Shown piece by piece: positions 45,506 through 54,464 of a stretch of DNA of 55,917 nt; the first letter of the stretch is position 1; each line of letters starts with the position of its first letter. Under the pieces are notes generated by a model. It ran no database searches, was not told the DNA's origin, and saw nothing but the letters and a program-made list of their open reading frames with translations. The DNA is from Micromonospora acroterricola (lineage in GTDB: Bacteria > Actinomycetota > Actinomycetes > Mycobacteriales > Micromonosporaceae). The stretch covers positions 1-55,917 of the forward strand of contig NZ_QGKR01000141.1 of the NCBI RefSeq assembly GCF_003172955.1. The letters are read 5' to 3'. The position numbers and the translations under genes were made by a program.

Positions 45506-45591
45506 TCGGCAACTCTGCCTGCCTGAACATCCGCTCATGCCGCGATCCGCGCGACTGCAGCTGAACTGTTGGGCCTTGGTTGAGCCGTTTC

Positions 45592-45620
45592 GGGAGCCCG
45601 CTCACGGTGAGCGGGCTCCC
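45592..45620. terminator. Terminator hairpin after ATP-grasp gene
   Basis: GGGAGCCCGCTCA and its complement form a perfect 13-bp stem with a 3-nt loop. Confidence 0.8.
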
Positions 45621-46242
45621 CGGAGCCTGGCCCGGCTCGATCGGTGCTGCCATCCCTGGATCAGTGACGTGCGGTACCGGCGCCGCACGTTGGGCAGGCC
45701 GGCCTGCGAGGTTAGTGCGTCAAGCCCTGGTAGGGGAAGTTCGTATACGTCGCCGGTTGTTCCTGCTCCCCATTCCGGTGGAGCCCCGCCGTCAGCCATG
45801 GCCGTAGCTGCGGGGGAGATGGCTGCTCCGATGGCCGTATCGGGCGAGCGTCCGCGATCTGGCGAGGAACGACTGCGGGACTATCAACCGCCGGTCGGCG
45901 GCGGCAGCCCAGTTACGAGCCGAGGATCGGGGAGCGGGTGGGGAGCAACAGGGTGCCCTGGAGGGCCTTCAACTGCACCGAACTGCACCCGACGGCCCTG
46001 GCGACCCGGACGACGGCCGCGGCGACGCGGATCCGCGGGTGAGCTTCACGAGCGCATTGGCCCGGCCGCGATGGGCCGCGTCGTAGCGGCCGGCCCATCG
46101 GCCGCCCATGCCGCCGATGGGCCGCGACGCTCAGCAGCGAGGTGTGGTGGTTGAACGCTCGCCCGTGCCGGCGTGGGTGCGTCGGTGCGATGACGAAGGC
46201 GCAGATCTGTGACACGTGGACGAGGTAGAGTCTCGCGTCGTG
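45621..46242. other. Gene-poor region with a degenerate right-arm repeat
   Basis: No supported gene. At about 45925-46005 it contains GGGGAGCAACAGGGTGCCCT and CTTCAACTGCACCGAACTGC, a partial copy of the repeats at 47600 and 52490. A short protein-like reverse text (DVYELPLPGLDALTSQAGLP) near 45700-45770 may be a remnant. Confidence 0.45.
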
Positions 46243-46872
46243 ATGGCAGGGCTTGATCAACAGGGTGAGGATGGCCGCCGTCTCGGTCAGGAAGCGATGC
46301 GGCGGCTACGGCTCAGGTCCGTCTGCGCGGTCGACGCTGGACTCACCGACGCGGAACTTGACCAGGTCGAGCAGGAATTCGGGTTCCGGTTTGCCGCCGA
46401 CCACCGGGCCTTCCTGTCCGCAGGACTGCCGGTGAACACACGGCCGGAGCTACGCGAGCCGGGCGTGATCTACACACACCTGGAGCCGTGGCCCGACTGG
46501 CGTAACGGGTACCGCGACAAGCTGCGCAGTCTGCTGGACTGGCCCAGTGAAGGAGTGCTGTTCGACGTCCAGAACAACGGCTTCTGGTACGACGGCTGGG
46601 GTTCACGCCCAAGCGACACTGCATCGGCATTGGCGACAGCGACGCGAATGCTGGCGCAGGTTCCGAAGATGGTGCCGGTGTACGGGCACCGGTATCTCCC
46701 TGGTGAGCCGAGGGTCTTCGGCCACCCGGTGCTTTCGGTGTGGCAGACCGACATCATCTACTACGGGTTGAATCTGGCGGACTATATCGACCGGGAGTTC
46801 GGTCGCGTGGGCTCAGGAGAAACCCCGTGGGAGCCGAAGGCGAGCGTCGATTTCTGGCGCGATCTAGTCTGA
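46243..46872 (+). CDS. SUKH-superfamily (SMI1/KNR4-like) protein
   Basis: The 209-aa product has the SUKH opening motif (GLTDAELDQVEQEFGFRFAA then DHRAFLSAGLPV) and later SEGVLFDVQNNGFWYDGWGS, VPVYGHRYLP and FGHPVLSVWQTDIIYYGLNL. SUKH proteins are the commonest immunity proteins of polymorphic toxins, although some have other roles. No toxin gene adjoins it, so it may be an orphan immunity gene. The ATG at 46243 is used; a GTG at 46216 is possible. Confidence 0.85.
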   Translation: MAGLDQQGEDGRRLGQEAMRRLRLRSVCAVDAGLTDAELDQVEQEFGFRFAADHRAFLSAGLPVNTRPELREPGVIYTHLEPWPDWRNGYRDKLRSLLDWPSEGVLFDVQNNGFWYDGWGSRPSDTASALATATRMLAQVPKMVPVYGHRYLPGEPRVFGHPVLSVWQTDIIYYGLNLADYIDREFGRVGSGETPWEPKASVDFWRDLV

Positions 46873-47065
46873 GCCGTACTCTTTCCCGCCGTTTTAATTG
46901 CCGGGCATCCCCAAGCCAGCGCATGTGAGTGGCGGCGATGCCGTGCGTGGTTGCGGGCTGACCCTACTGGCACCGTGGCGGCACACATCATCGGCATGAT
47001 CCGGCTGCCGCCGGCGGTAGGTTGTCGACGAGCCGTGCGAGCGGGTCCCGCAGGGCGGTCAGGAC

Positions 47066-47425
47066 TTGACCGCGGAGCAGTCGCGTGCCCACGAGGACCT
47101 GCCGTTCGTTTGGTGGGTCGCCGACCAAGTCATGCAGCACGACCGGCGAGCCTGGTGGATGCGGCACTGGCTGCTGGGCACCGTCTGTATCCAGACCCCT
47201 GAGGTCTTCGAACGCCATGAGCCTGTTCTGTTCATCAGTCACGACGCGGACGACGGAGTCTGGCAGTTGATCGGAGCATCCGACGCGAGCGGCAGCAACG
47301 GCAAAGTCGGGCACCTGCACCATGCCGCCGACGAAGACCCCAGCCTGATCGATGTTCTCGACCTGCGACGTGGTCGCAGCGCGGTACGCGCGGGCGTGGG
47401 AGAAACCTGGACTGGCCACGTCTAA
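47066..47425 (+). CDS. Hypothetical small protein
   Basis: The 119-aa frame starts at a TTG (MTAEQSRAHEDLPFVWWVAD) with AGGAC just upstream. It continues HDRRAWWMRHWLLGTVCIQT, EPVLFISHDADDGVWQLIGA and ends VRAGVGETWTGHV. The text is protein-like with many aromatic residues and resembles small, immunity-like unknowns in actinomycetes. It follows the SUKH gene on the same strand. No family is assigned. Confidence 0.55.
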   Translation: MTAEQSRAHEDLPFVWWVADQVMQHDRRAWWMRHWLLGTVCIQTPEVFERHEPVLFISHDADDGVWQLIGASDASGSNGKVGHLHHAADEDPSLIDVLDLRRGRSAVRAGVGETWTGHV

Positions 47426-47616
47426 CCCGATCGAGGACCCTCTTACCGTCTTTCGGTCACAATAGATGGGAAGCGGCGTACCGGTAGCCGGATCTGCCGC
47501 TGTCGAGACCGCTGTCTGGCCGATACGCAGCAAAGGCCATTCGCCTGTGCACAGCACCATAAGGGTCCCGCAGGCCGAGGCCATCGTGCCTTCGACCGGT
47601 CGGTGCGAACCGTGGA

Positions 47617-47756
47617 TCGGGGGAGCAGATTGGGAGCAACAGGGTGCCCTGAACGGCCTTGAACTGAGCCCTACGACGTCCAACGGTCCTCAACTGCACC
47701 CACCCCTACCTGCGCTTCCACGTTGGCCCAGCTCAGAGGGGGTGCGGCGTCCTGTT
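47617..47756. repeat. Degenerate copy of island right arm
   Basis: The stretch from GGGGGAGCAGATTGGGAGCA to GTGCGGCGTCCTGTTT aligns over about 140 bp with 52495-52633 (roughly 80% by eye). It ends at the point where the right att copy enters tRNA sequence; here it continues CCCGCGG instead. Confidence 0.7.
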
Positions 47757-47990
47757 TCCCGCGGAGTGCTCTGCGGTTCTGCATAGCGGTCGACAAGGTT
47801 CTATGTGGCCTGGTAGGGGAGTGTGCGCAGGTCAAGGTGGTAAGGAGCTGTTGGTGGGCCTGGCCTTGCGACTGGGAGCAGATTGGGTGCAGGTTGGCGA
47901 AGTGGTCTCCGCGACCGAAGTGCTCACCGACGGCGGACAGAGACGAGGGGCCTTGACCTGCGGTGATGGAGACCGAGCGGTGCGGCGTGA

Positions 47991-48045
47991 CCTCCCAGTA
48001 GAGGTCGAAGTGGTCAGGCGTCCTGCTCCCGGGATGGCTGGCGCC
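47991..48045. repeat. Dispersed island repeat, copy B
   Basis: CCTCCCAGTAGAGGTCGAAG followed by TGGTCAGGCGTCCTGCTCCC matches copy A at 43292. A looser copy C (ACCGAAGTGGTCAGGAGTCC) lies at about 48200-48255. Confidence 0.6.
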
Positions 48046-48860
48046 GGCCGGCGTCTCGGGCCGCCTAACGCCACGCCTATAGGTGTGCTGTAGGTCGATG
48101 TGAAGCGTTGTGGGGGCTTGCTGAGTCGGCCGCGGTTCCGTCATCTGAGAATCCGATCCCACGGGCAACGCCCTGACCAGGTGCTTCAGGGTGAAGACCT
48201 CTTCGGCGGCACCGAAGTGGTCAGGAGTCCTAGCTTCCCGCCTGGCTGGTGCCGGCTCTTGTTTGGAGCCTTCCGGTAGGACGACCCTCCACCGTGGCCG
48301 CCGCCTTGTCGCCGGTCGCGAGACGAGCGGCGCGCCTGGGAGCTGTTGGCTCCGCCGCAGGCTGCCGCATGGGAGCATCTGCGCTGGACGCTAGCGGCCT
48401 GGTACTGCCCGCGTGATGATTGCCGGCGAGCAGCCGGACGCCGCGGCGGCGCTGCTCGCTAAGGGCCATGGTTCTGGAGGACCGCCTGGGCGTGACCCCG
48501 AAGTCGATGCGCCTGCTGCTCTGGCAGGTGTCCGCCGACGAGGTGGGCGAGCGTCCCCAGCACCGTAGGGTGCCTGCGGTCGCATCCGGGCCACCGACGG
48601 CGCGTGACGCAATCCGGGGCCGACCGCTGCTCTGCCTCTTACCCGAACTCGATCATGTCTAGCAGGGTGCGGGCGACCCGCGATACACGTCGAAATCGTC
48701 GCCCTTGGCGCCAACCCCGCCGACTGGTACCGCCGCTCACCCCTAAGACGCGACCGCCTTCGATGCCCGCGGGACAGCGCCACGGCGACCAGCGGTGGCG
48801 GCCGCTGTTCTCCGGCCTGGCGGCGGGCGGTGTGCCACTCCAGAGGCAGTATCTCAGGAG

Positions 48861-50390
48861 TCAGATTCGGTCAGGGTCTGGGACCATCAGCTGCTCCGCC
48901 GCCAGCCGCACGAGCGGGACCTCCCGCGCGAGATGGAGATCATCTGTGTAAGGGCTGTAGCGCGTCGTCGACGCCTTGCTGTGCGCGATAGCGTTTCGGA
49001 CGCGGTAGATGCGCTCGGCGACACGGTCTGGCAGGTCAGAATCGGTCGTGCGAAGGTTCACGACATCGGCGTCGGCGAAGGGCACCGGGCTGACCGAGAA
49101 GTGGCGCAGCGCGCCGGAGAAGTACCGCTCCAAGTCTGTCGCTACCCGCTGCAGGTCGATCGTGGTGCGCATCAGGGCTTTGAGGGCGTTTCGTTCGGTA
49201 AGCCGAATTTCCTGCGGATTGACTCCTAGACGGCCTGCTGCGGTGCGGGTGAAGGTCCGCAGTGCCGCCGCATCCGTTGGCATTTGGCCGGGTGGCGTCA
49301 GTTCTGGCACTCTGCCGGACAGCTCGCGGTACCAGGCGTCCTCCATGAAGTACTCGACGATGTGGTAGTAGCCCATAAATGCGGAGAACGCGTCGTGAGC
49401 AGCGAGGGCGCGCAAATACCGCAGCGCCAATTCCTCATCGACGAGACTGACCGGCCCGTACAGGATCTCGCCGGGGAGGCCGGTCCGGGGTGGCGGCGCC
49501 GTGCCGCCGTCGGCGCCCCAGGCTGCGATCGCCTCCACCGCAGCAGGAGCGCCGACGTACAGTTGCCGCATTAACGGCGGTTGTACATGCTGGTAATGCA
49601 GATGATCCACATCTTGGACGAGCCCGAGCACCAAGTCCGACTCGTAGGCCAGTCGGGCCCGGAAGGCAGTCATCGCGTCTTCAATCTGGCGGGCACCGAG
49701 CGCCTGCCCGGCGGTAACGCGCAGGGAAACGACGGTGGGTTCCGCAGCCTCGCGGAGCACCCTCCAGGCGTGAGTACGGGCGTGGTCTCCAGGTCTAAGG
49801 CCTTGGCGGGCCTCGGCCGCCAGCAAAAATTCGTTGATCCGCTCGCCCTCGAACACGTGCAGCCGAGCTATGCCGCTCCGACGCAACGCGCACCTCAGCA
49901 ACAGTGCCACGGACGGCCGGCCGAGCCGTGCCTCAAACTGCACATTGCCGGACTGCCAGTTGTAGCTCACGTCACGCGACTGCCGAAGGTTTCGAAGCCT
50001 GGGGTTAGGGGTGTCCTCGCGCACAAGGACCTCGAGCGACCGTTCGTCGAGGAGTTGTGTATCTGGTCGTGTGCGTGACGTGGTCAGGACGTGTGCGACG
50101 CGGACGATCTCATCGAAGGTCACCTCGACGTGCCATTCGGACAGCGGGCGGTCCGGGGCATTTATCCATGCCTCCCGCAGCGCAGCATCGAGGTCCGGCT
50201 CGCCGGTCTCACCACCTTGTAGGGCGGCACCCAGGTGGTAGACCAGCCGACTGTCGTATTCCTCGAGGGGCTCGTAATCTGCTAGAAGCATGGATAAGAC
50301 TTGACCTATGGCTGCAGCGGTCGACTCCACGTCCGACAGGTCGGCAAGTGGACCGAACGCATCTGACGCATCCCTCTCGCCTCTGTCCAC
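48861..50390 (-). CDS. Hypothetical protein with HEPN-type C-terminus
   Basis: The protein of about 509 aa starts at a GTG (VDRGERDASDAFGPLADLSD). Most of it is unfamiliar: EWHVEVTFDEIVRVAHVLTT, RLHVFEGERINEFLLAAEAR, FSAFMGYYHIVEYFMEDAWY. Near the end is a HEPN-like helical segment with IYRVRNAIAHSKAS (R465-N-A-I-A-H470), the RNxxxH motif of HEPN ribonucleases in abortive infection and toxin systems. The YYHIVEYFM helix fits the first HEPN helix. AGGA lies before the start. Longer starts overlap the MDMPI fragment and look spurious. Confidence 0.75.
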   Translation of the reverse strand: MDRGERDASDAFGPLADLSDVESTAAAIGQVLSMLLADYEPLEEYDSRLVYHLGAALQGGETGEPDLDAALREAWINAPDRPLSEWHVEVTFDEIVRVAHVLTTSRTRPDTQLLDERSLEVLVREDTPNPRLRNLRQSRDVSYNWQSGNVQFEARLGRPSVALLLRCALRRSGIARLHVFEGERINEFLLAAEARQGLRPGDHARTHAWRVLREAAEPTVVSLRVTAGQALGARQIEDAMTAFRARLAYESDLVLGLVQDVDHLHYQHVQPPLMRQLYVGAPAAVEAIAAWGADGGTAPPPRTGLPGEILYGPVSLVDEELALRYLRALAAHDAFSAFMGYYHIVEYFMEDAWYRELSGRVPELTPPGQMPTDAAALRTFTRTAAGRLGVNPQEIRLTERNALKALMRTTIDLQRVATDLERYFSGALRHFSVSPVPFADADVVNLRTTDSDLPDRVAERIYRVRNAIAHSKASTTRYSPYTDDLHLAREVPLVRLAAEQLMVPDPDRI

Positions 50391-50399
50391 ACGGGTATC

Positions 50400-50966
50400 C
50401 TGCCACCACCGCCGCACCGCCAAGGGCTCGCGCTGCCGGACTTCTCCACCGGCGGCCTCGCCCGCCACCTGGCCAACCAGGTCACTCAGACCGTGACGTT
50501 CCTCGCCGCGCCGCCAGGAGAATCGGCGATCTCGGTGCTGGAGCACTTCACCGGCAACGCCTGGGTGACTTCCGGCGTGGGTAGTGCCGACAACATCGAC
50601 ATCCGGCGCCGCAGCGAGCAGACAGCTGCCGCGACAACCGCCAGGGAGCTGGCGGACGCGGTCGATGCGGCATTGACCGACCTAGGTGCCACGGTGACCA
50701 CGCAACCGCCCGACCGCATCGTGGACCTCGGCGCCTGGGGCCTAAAGGTCGACGACTTCCTGCTGACCCGGGTCATGGAGCTGGTCGTGCACACCGACGA
50801 CCTGGCAGTCAGCCTCGGCTTGCCGACGCCACCGATGCCGCAGACAGCGACTGAAGCGACAATCCAGCTGTTGAGCAGCCTCGCGGCCTGGCGACACGGT
50901 TCCCTGAACGTGATACGCGCGCTAGCTCGGCAAGAACGAGCTCCCGCCTCCATCTCTGCCCTCTAA
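50400..50966 (+). pseudogene. Mycothiol-dependent maleylpyruvate isomerase-like fragment (N-terminus missing)
   Basis: The frame encodes LPDFSTGGLARHLANQVTQT, PPGESAISVLEHFTGNAWVT and, towards the end, VMELVVHTDDLAVSLGLPTP and TIQLLSSLAAWRHGSLNVIR. This is the DinB-like MDMPI N-domain pattern of mycothiol-dependent enzymes. About 45 residues are missing at the 5' end, where the sequence changes at once into the start region of the divergent HEPN-type gene. An internal GTG at 50493 could give a shorter product, but it is probably non-functional. Confidence 0.65.
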
Positions 50967-51303
50967 CTGGTGGAGCGCTCGCTCTGCACTGTCCTCATCT
51001 GCCGCGGTCGCGCGTTGGTAGCGCCTGGCGCCGTGCGCTGTCATGTCGAGAACAATGCACTCGATCATGTTTCTGATCTCGAGTTCGCAGACCGGCCTCA
51101 GTCGAGTCGTACACCTCAAGCTGGCGCACCGGCCGGCCGTCCTCCGCGGTCTCGCGGTAGTACGTCGCGTAGCCTCAGATGTCGAACTCGTCGCCCCGTG
51201 ATTTGTTCCACCGACGACGGAAGTAAGGGCTCACCACGAAAGGATCCTGTCCTGTCCTGGCTTGGCCGCGCCGTCTCTAAGCGTCGGGGCTCAGCTACTG
51301 AGA
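50967..51303. other. Intergenic region with small gene remnant
   Basis: No intact gene. On the reverse strand at about 51060-51200 there is protein-like text (GYATYYRETAEDGRPVRQLE) preceded by a stop, and another frame nearby carries MIECIVLDMTAHGARRYQRA, suggesting a decayed small gene. Confidence 0.35.
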
Positions 51304-51763
51304 TCAATCCTCGCTGGCGTTGAGGGACAGCTCGGCCAGCCGGGGCAGCCGACGCCGCATCTCGTCATCATCGTCGAAGTCGAAGTCCTCACCCATGTCG
51401 GGCTCGCGGGCCTCGTCGATGCCGACCGCAACGTGCTGGCGGGCCTTCATCGCTTCGTAGAAGGCATCGTCGTCACCACCCGTGACCTGCTCGTAGGCCT
51501 CGCTGGCTACGTAGTTCACCGACTCGGCGAACAGCGCACCATCGTCTGCCTCGGCCGCCGCTTGTCGTACCACGGGATGGTCAGCAATAGAGGGCGTCGT
51601 GGAGCTGATCGAACAGCTCCTGGAACTCGAGGATGCCCTCCGGTGATGTCGCCGCCAAGCGCGTCACCAGTGCCGCGGCAACGGCCTCACCGTCGTCACC
51701 GGTCCGCCCGTCTAGACCCACCCCGGCCGACTCCACGACCGCCCAAAACTCGTCAACGTCCAC
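51304..51763 (-). pseudogene. DUF4240-family gene with internal deletion
   Basis: The 5' part (VDVDEFWAVVESAGVGLDGR, LEFQELFDQLHDALYC then stop near 51581) is the DUF4240 N-terminus. The 3' part in another frame (ADHPVVRQAAAEADDGALFA, ESVNYVASEAYEQVTGGDDD, PDMGEDFDFDDDDEMRRRLP) is the C-terminus. The middle of the domain, normally around 45 residues with the WxAAY segment, is gone at the junction near 51575-51585. This is a deletion, not a simple frameshift. Confidence 0.75.
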
Positions 51764-51923
51764 GGCGCGGGAGTCTCCCACGGCCAACCGACAACTCACC
51801 CCTGTCGACCCGGGCACCAGTCGCTAGCAGCACTCAGGCTTTCCTGACCCTGAGCATCCGCTCATGGCCGCGATGAATGCGCTGCGTGGTGCCGGCTGGC
51901 GGCGGGTTTGGGACGATCTCGTC

Positions 51924-52376
51924 ATGGCGACCTATGAAGTTGCGCTGGTGCTTCTCGTCGACTCCTCGGAGGCGGTACTCCTGCAGCATCGTGATGATCA
52001 AACTTCGGCTTCTCCGAACCAGTGGAGCCTGCCGGGTGGTCATGTCGAGCCGGGCGAGACGCCTGAACAGGCGGCACACCGGGAGCTATTGGAGGAGACG
52101 GGCCTGATGACGGGTGAGTTGCGCGCGTTGTGGAGCGGCCCACGCCCGTACGAGGCCGGCTTCCCGCACGCGGTGACTGTTCACGTCTTCTGCGGCAGGA
52201 CCGATGCTCGGCAACAGGATGTGGTGGTTGGCGAGGGCCGCGCAATGGTGTTCGTCCCGCGGGATGAGGTTCTCGACCGCGACCTGGCCGTGACAACTGC
52301 CGCAGTCCTGTCGCTCCACCTCGGCGGCGCTGGCGAGACGCACTGTTCTGCCGCTGACAAGGCGCGGCGATCGTGA
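51924..52376 (+). CDS. NUDIX hydrolase
   Basis: From the ATG at 51924 (MATYEVALVLLVDSSEAVLL) the 150-aa protein has a complete Nudix box, GGHVEPGETPEQ followed by AAHRELLEETG (residues 38-60), giving the Mg-binding RELLEE helix. Nudix enzymes hydrolyse nucleoside diphosphates linked to other groups; the substrate is unknown. An in-frame ATG at 51864 is possible but adds atypical sequence. It is the last gene of the island before the right att copy. Confidence 0.85.
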   Translation: MATYEVALVLLVDSSEAVLLQHRDDQTSASPNQWSLPGGHVEPGETPEQAAHRELLEETGLMTGELRALWSGPRPYEAGFPHAVTVHVFCGRTDARQQDVVVGEGRAMVFVPRDEVLDRDLAVTTAAVLSLHLGGAGETHCSAADKARRS

Positions 52377-52494
52377 GCGTGCTGCCCGATCGACCGATGC
52401 GGCTGCGGGAGCCAGTGCTGGCGCCAACCAAACACTGGCCGGCAGCTTACGGTTGGCGGTCGGCTGTCGGCGGCCCGGGGCGAGCCCCGGTCTA

Positions 52495-52631
52495 GGGGGA
52501 GCAGGTTGGGAGCAGCGGGGTGCCCTGAACAACCTTGAACTGCGTCCAACGGCATCGAACGGCGCTCAACTGCACCCACCCCTGCCTGCGGCTCCTCGTT
52601 TCCGCAGGTCAGAGTAGGTGCGGCGTCCTGT
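52495..52631. repeat. Island right arm next to attR
   Basis: Contains GGGGGAGCAGGTTGGGAGCA and CTCAACTGCACCCACCCCTG and leads straight into the att core. It is related to copies near 45.93 and 47.6 kb and may carry integrase arm sites. Confidence 0.6.
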
Positions 52632-52682
52632 TTCACACCGAAGAGGTCGCTGGTTCGATACCAGCATCGCCCACTCTCAGTT
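52632..52682 (+). repeat. attR core, 51-bp direct repeat of tRNA-Val 3' end
   Basis: Identical to 13124-13174. The 5' half of the tRNA is absent, so this is a partial tRNA made by integration, not a gene. Similarity continues with about 10% differences for roughly 140 bp further. Confidence 0.85.
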
Positions 52683-53255
52683 TGTGCAGGTCAGTAGCCC
52701 GTTGCCGGAGTAGCCGGTAACGGGCTTCGCTGTATGTGCCGCTTACATTGGAGCAGATTGGGAGCAGCGAGGCTGGTTCTGGGTTCGGGCCGCCATGGAC
52801 CCGCCCGGCTGAGTGACCTGATCCTGGGTGGTAGCGAAGTAGCGGGTGATCTTGTTGAAGACTTCGGCCGAGACGAGAGTGCAGGGATCTGCGGCGATCG
52901 TGGCCGGCCTGTCTGCGGTGATACTCAAAACCCATCCTTCATCCTGCGCGGATCAGCGGTAGGTGCCATCGCGTCACCTTCGGAGCTGAATTGCGTCGGT
53001 CTATTCGCTGTCGTGGAATGATCATGATTCGCTGTGGACTCGCGGCGGGCCGTGCGGAGGTTCCCTCACCCGCCTCCAGTAGCGACAGAGCATGGTCCCG
53101 GTCCTCAAGGATCGATTTTCGGAACGGCCCCCAGGCGACGAAGCGCTCGAACATGTCGCGCGGGCTTGGCCCTACAGACGCGCTTCACCGCAGGGCCACG
53201 GCTGGCCACACGAGCGGCACGCCCACATCGGCCGTAGCGGCGGCCCGACGAGTGG
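52683..53255. other. Region downstream of attR, no clear gene
   Basis: The first 140 bp are a diverged copy of the sequence right of attL, including a terminator hairpin (52696-52725). A reverse-strand frame of 61 codons ending near 52743 (MSITADRPATIAADPCTLVS) is protein-like at its start, but runs into the repeat. Nothing else is supported. Confidence 0.45.
52696..52725. terminator. Copy of the tRNA-Val terminator
   Basis: AGCCCGTTGCCG and CGGTAACGGGCT form a 12-bp stem with one G-U pair, matching the hairpin at 13187-13219. Confidence 0.6.
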
Positions 53256-54296
53256 TCACCGGCGCGGGGCCGGCCCGCTGGACTGCCGGATGGTCAGGTG
53301 CGTGGGCAGCAGCACGGTCTGACGGGACGGCGTTTCCCCCAGGTGCTCAAGGTGGTCCAGCAGCATCGACACCGCCACCCGGCCGGCCTGTTCGATCGGC
53401 GCGGTGAGGGTCGTCAGCGGGGGGCTGCAGAAGTCGGCGCCGAAGATGTCGTCGCAGCCCACCACGCTGATCTCGCCGGGGACGTCGACGCCGCGTTCGG
53501 CCAGCCGTTGCAGGATGCCGATCGCCAGCAGGTCGTTGAAGGTGACGCCGGCGGTGGCGCCGGTGTTCAGCAGCGCGTCCGCGGCGACCGACCCGGAGCT
53601 GCGGGACACGCCGAACGGTCCGACGCGGGCCGCGGTGAGGCCGTGTCGGGCCATCGCGGTCCGCATCGCCCGCCACCGGGCCTCGTTGGCCCAGGAGGAC
53701 GGCGGTCCGGCGACGTACGCGATCGCCCGGTGGCCCAGCGAGACCAGGTGCTCGACGGCCTGCATCACCCCGTCCGGGCTGTCGATGACGACGCTGCGCA
53801 CCCGGGGGACGTTGCGGTTGACGGTGACGACCGGCAGTTCGGCGGCGATGACGGAGAGGGTCTGCTCGGGAAGGCGGGAGGCGGCGAGGATCACCCCGTC
53901 GACCGACCGGCGCACCTTGTGCAGCAGATGGTTCTCCAGCTCGGCCGAGTCCTCGGTGTCGATCAGCAGCAGGGCGTGGCCGGCGGCGCGCAGTTGTTGC
54001 TGCGCGCCGCGGATCAGTCCGAAGTAGAACGGATTCGTCGCGTCCGAGACGAGCAGGGCGACCGTTTCGGTACGCCCCGACGACAGCGCCTGCGCCTGGG
54101 TGTTGGGTACGTAGTTCAGCTCGCGGGCGGCGGCCTGGATGCGTTCCCGGGTGACCCGGTTGACCCGGTCGGGCCGGCTCAGCGCCCGGGACACGGTGGA
54201 GGCGGCAACGCCGGTGAGGGCAGCGATGTCGTTGATGGTCACGCGGCCCTCCCGGCGTACCGCCGCACGGGGAGAGGACGCGCCTTCGGGGTTCAT
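53256..54296 (-). CDS. LacI-family transcriptional regulator
   Basis: The protein of about 346 aa (MNPEGASSPRAAVRREGR) has the LacI HTH and hinge: VTINDIAALTGVAASTVSRA and LSRPDRVNRVTRERIQAAAR, then NYVPNTQAQALSSGRT. The sugar-binding core reads VALLVSDATNPFYFGLIRGA, GVTFNDLLAIGILQRLAERG and ISVVGCDDIFGADFCSPPLT. It should repress the divergent sugar-uptake operon until its ligand binds. A perfect palindrome lies 30 bp before the gene. Confidence 0.93.
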   Translation of the reverse strand: MNPEGASSPRAAVRREGRVTINDIAALTGVAASTVSRALSRPDRVNRVTRERIQAAARELNYVPNTQAQALSSGRTETVALLVSDATNPFYFGLIRGAQQQLRAAGHALLLIDTEDSAELENHLLHKVRRSVDGVILAASRLPEQTLSVIAAELPVVTVNRNVPRVRSVVIDSPDGVMQAVEHLVSLGHRAIAYVAGPPSSWANEARWRAMRTAMARHGLTAARVGPFGVSRSSGSVAADALLNTGATAGVTFNDLLAIGILQRLAERGVDVPGEISVVGCDDIFGADFCSPPLTTLTAPIEQAGRVAVSMLLDHLEHLGETPSRQTVLLPTHLTIRQSSGPAPRR

Positions 54297-54326
54297 GCAC
54301 ATCAGCAGAGCATCGGTGGCAATTAA

Positions 54327-54342
54327 TGGCAACCGGTTGCCA
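54327..54342. promoter_or_regulatory. LacI-type operator
   Basis: TGGCAACCGGTTGCCA is a perfect 16-bp palindrome with the central CG expected for LacI-family operators. It lies between the regulator and the binding-protein gene. Confidence 0.85.
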
Positions 54343-54464
54343 CCCGGTTTCCATGGTTGTTACGTTCCCTCGCACGTTTCATCGAACCGGGGGAATTCCC
54401 GGGCGTCTGGCTATGTGTTTTCCACGCCATTCCTCTCCGGACAGCCACCACCCAAGGAGCAGAG

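Larger units (their letters stand above)
47426..48860. other. Gene-poor region of island repeats and remnants
   Basis: I find no intact gene in 1.4 kb. It contains a degenerate copy of the island right arm (about 47617-47756) and two copies of a dispersed repeat (47991 and 48200). A short frame near 48470 (LEDRLGVTPKSMRLLLWQVS) looks like the remnant of a small gene. Confidence 0.5.
13124..52682. mobile_element. tRNA-Val-integrated genomic island (about 39.5 kb)
   Basis: The island is bounded by an exact 51-bp repeat derived from the tRNA-Val 3' end. It carries a tyrosine integrase and excisionase, an IS remnant, many decayed genes and a cargo of toxin and defence-like genes. Conjugation, replication and phage structural genes are absent, and the integrase lies 11 kb from the right end. 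It may therefore be a composite of several integrations rather than one intact element. Confidence 0.8.

Noticed and set aside
47671..48378. 235-codon reverse frame with PDHFDLYWEVT-type text
   Set aside because: It spans several dispersed repeats and a degenerate att arm; the similar segments reflect DNA repeats, not a conserved protein.
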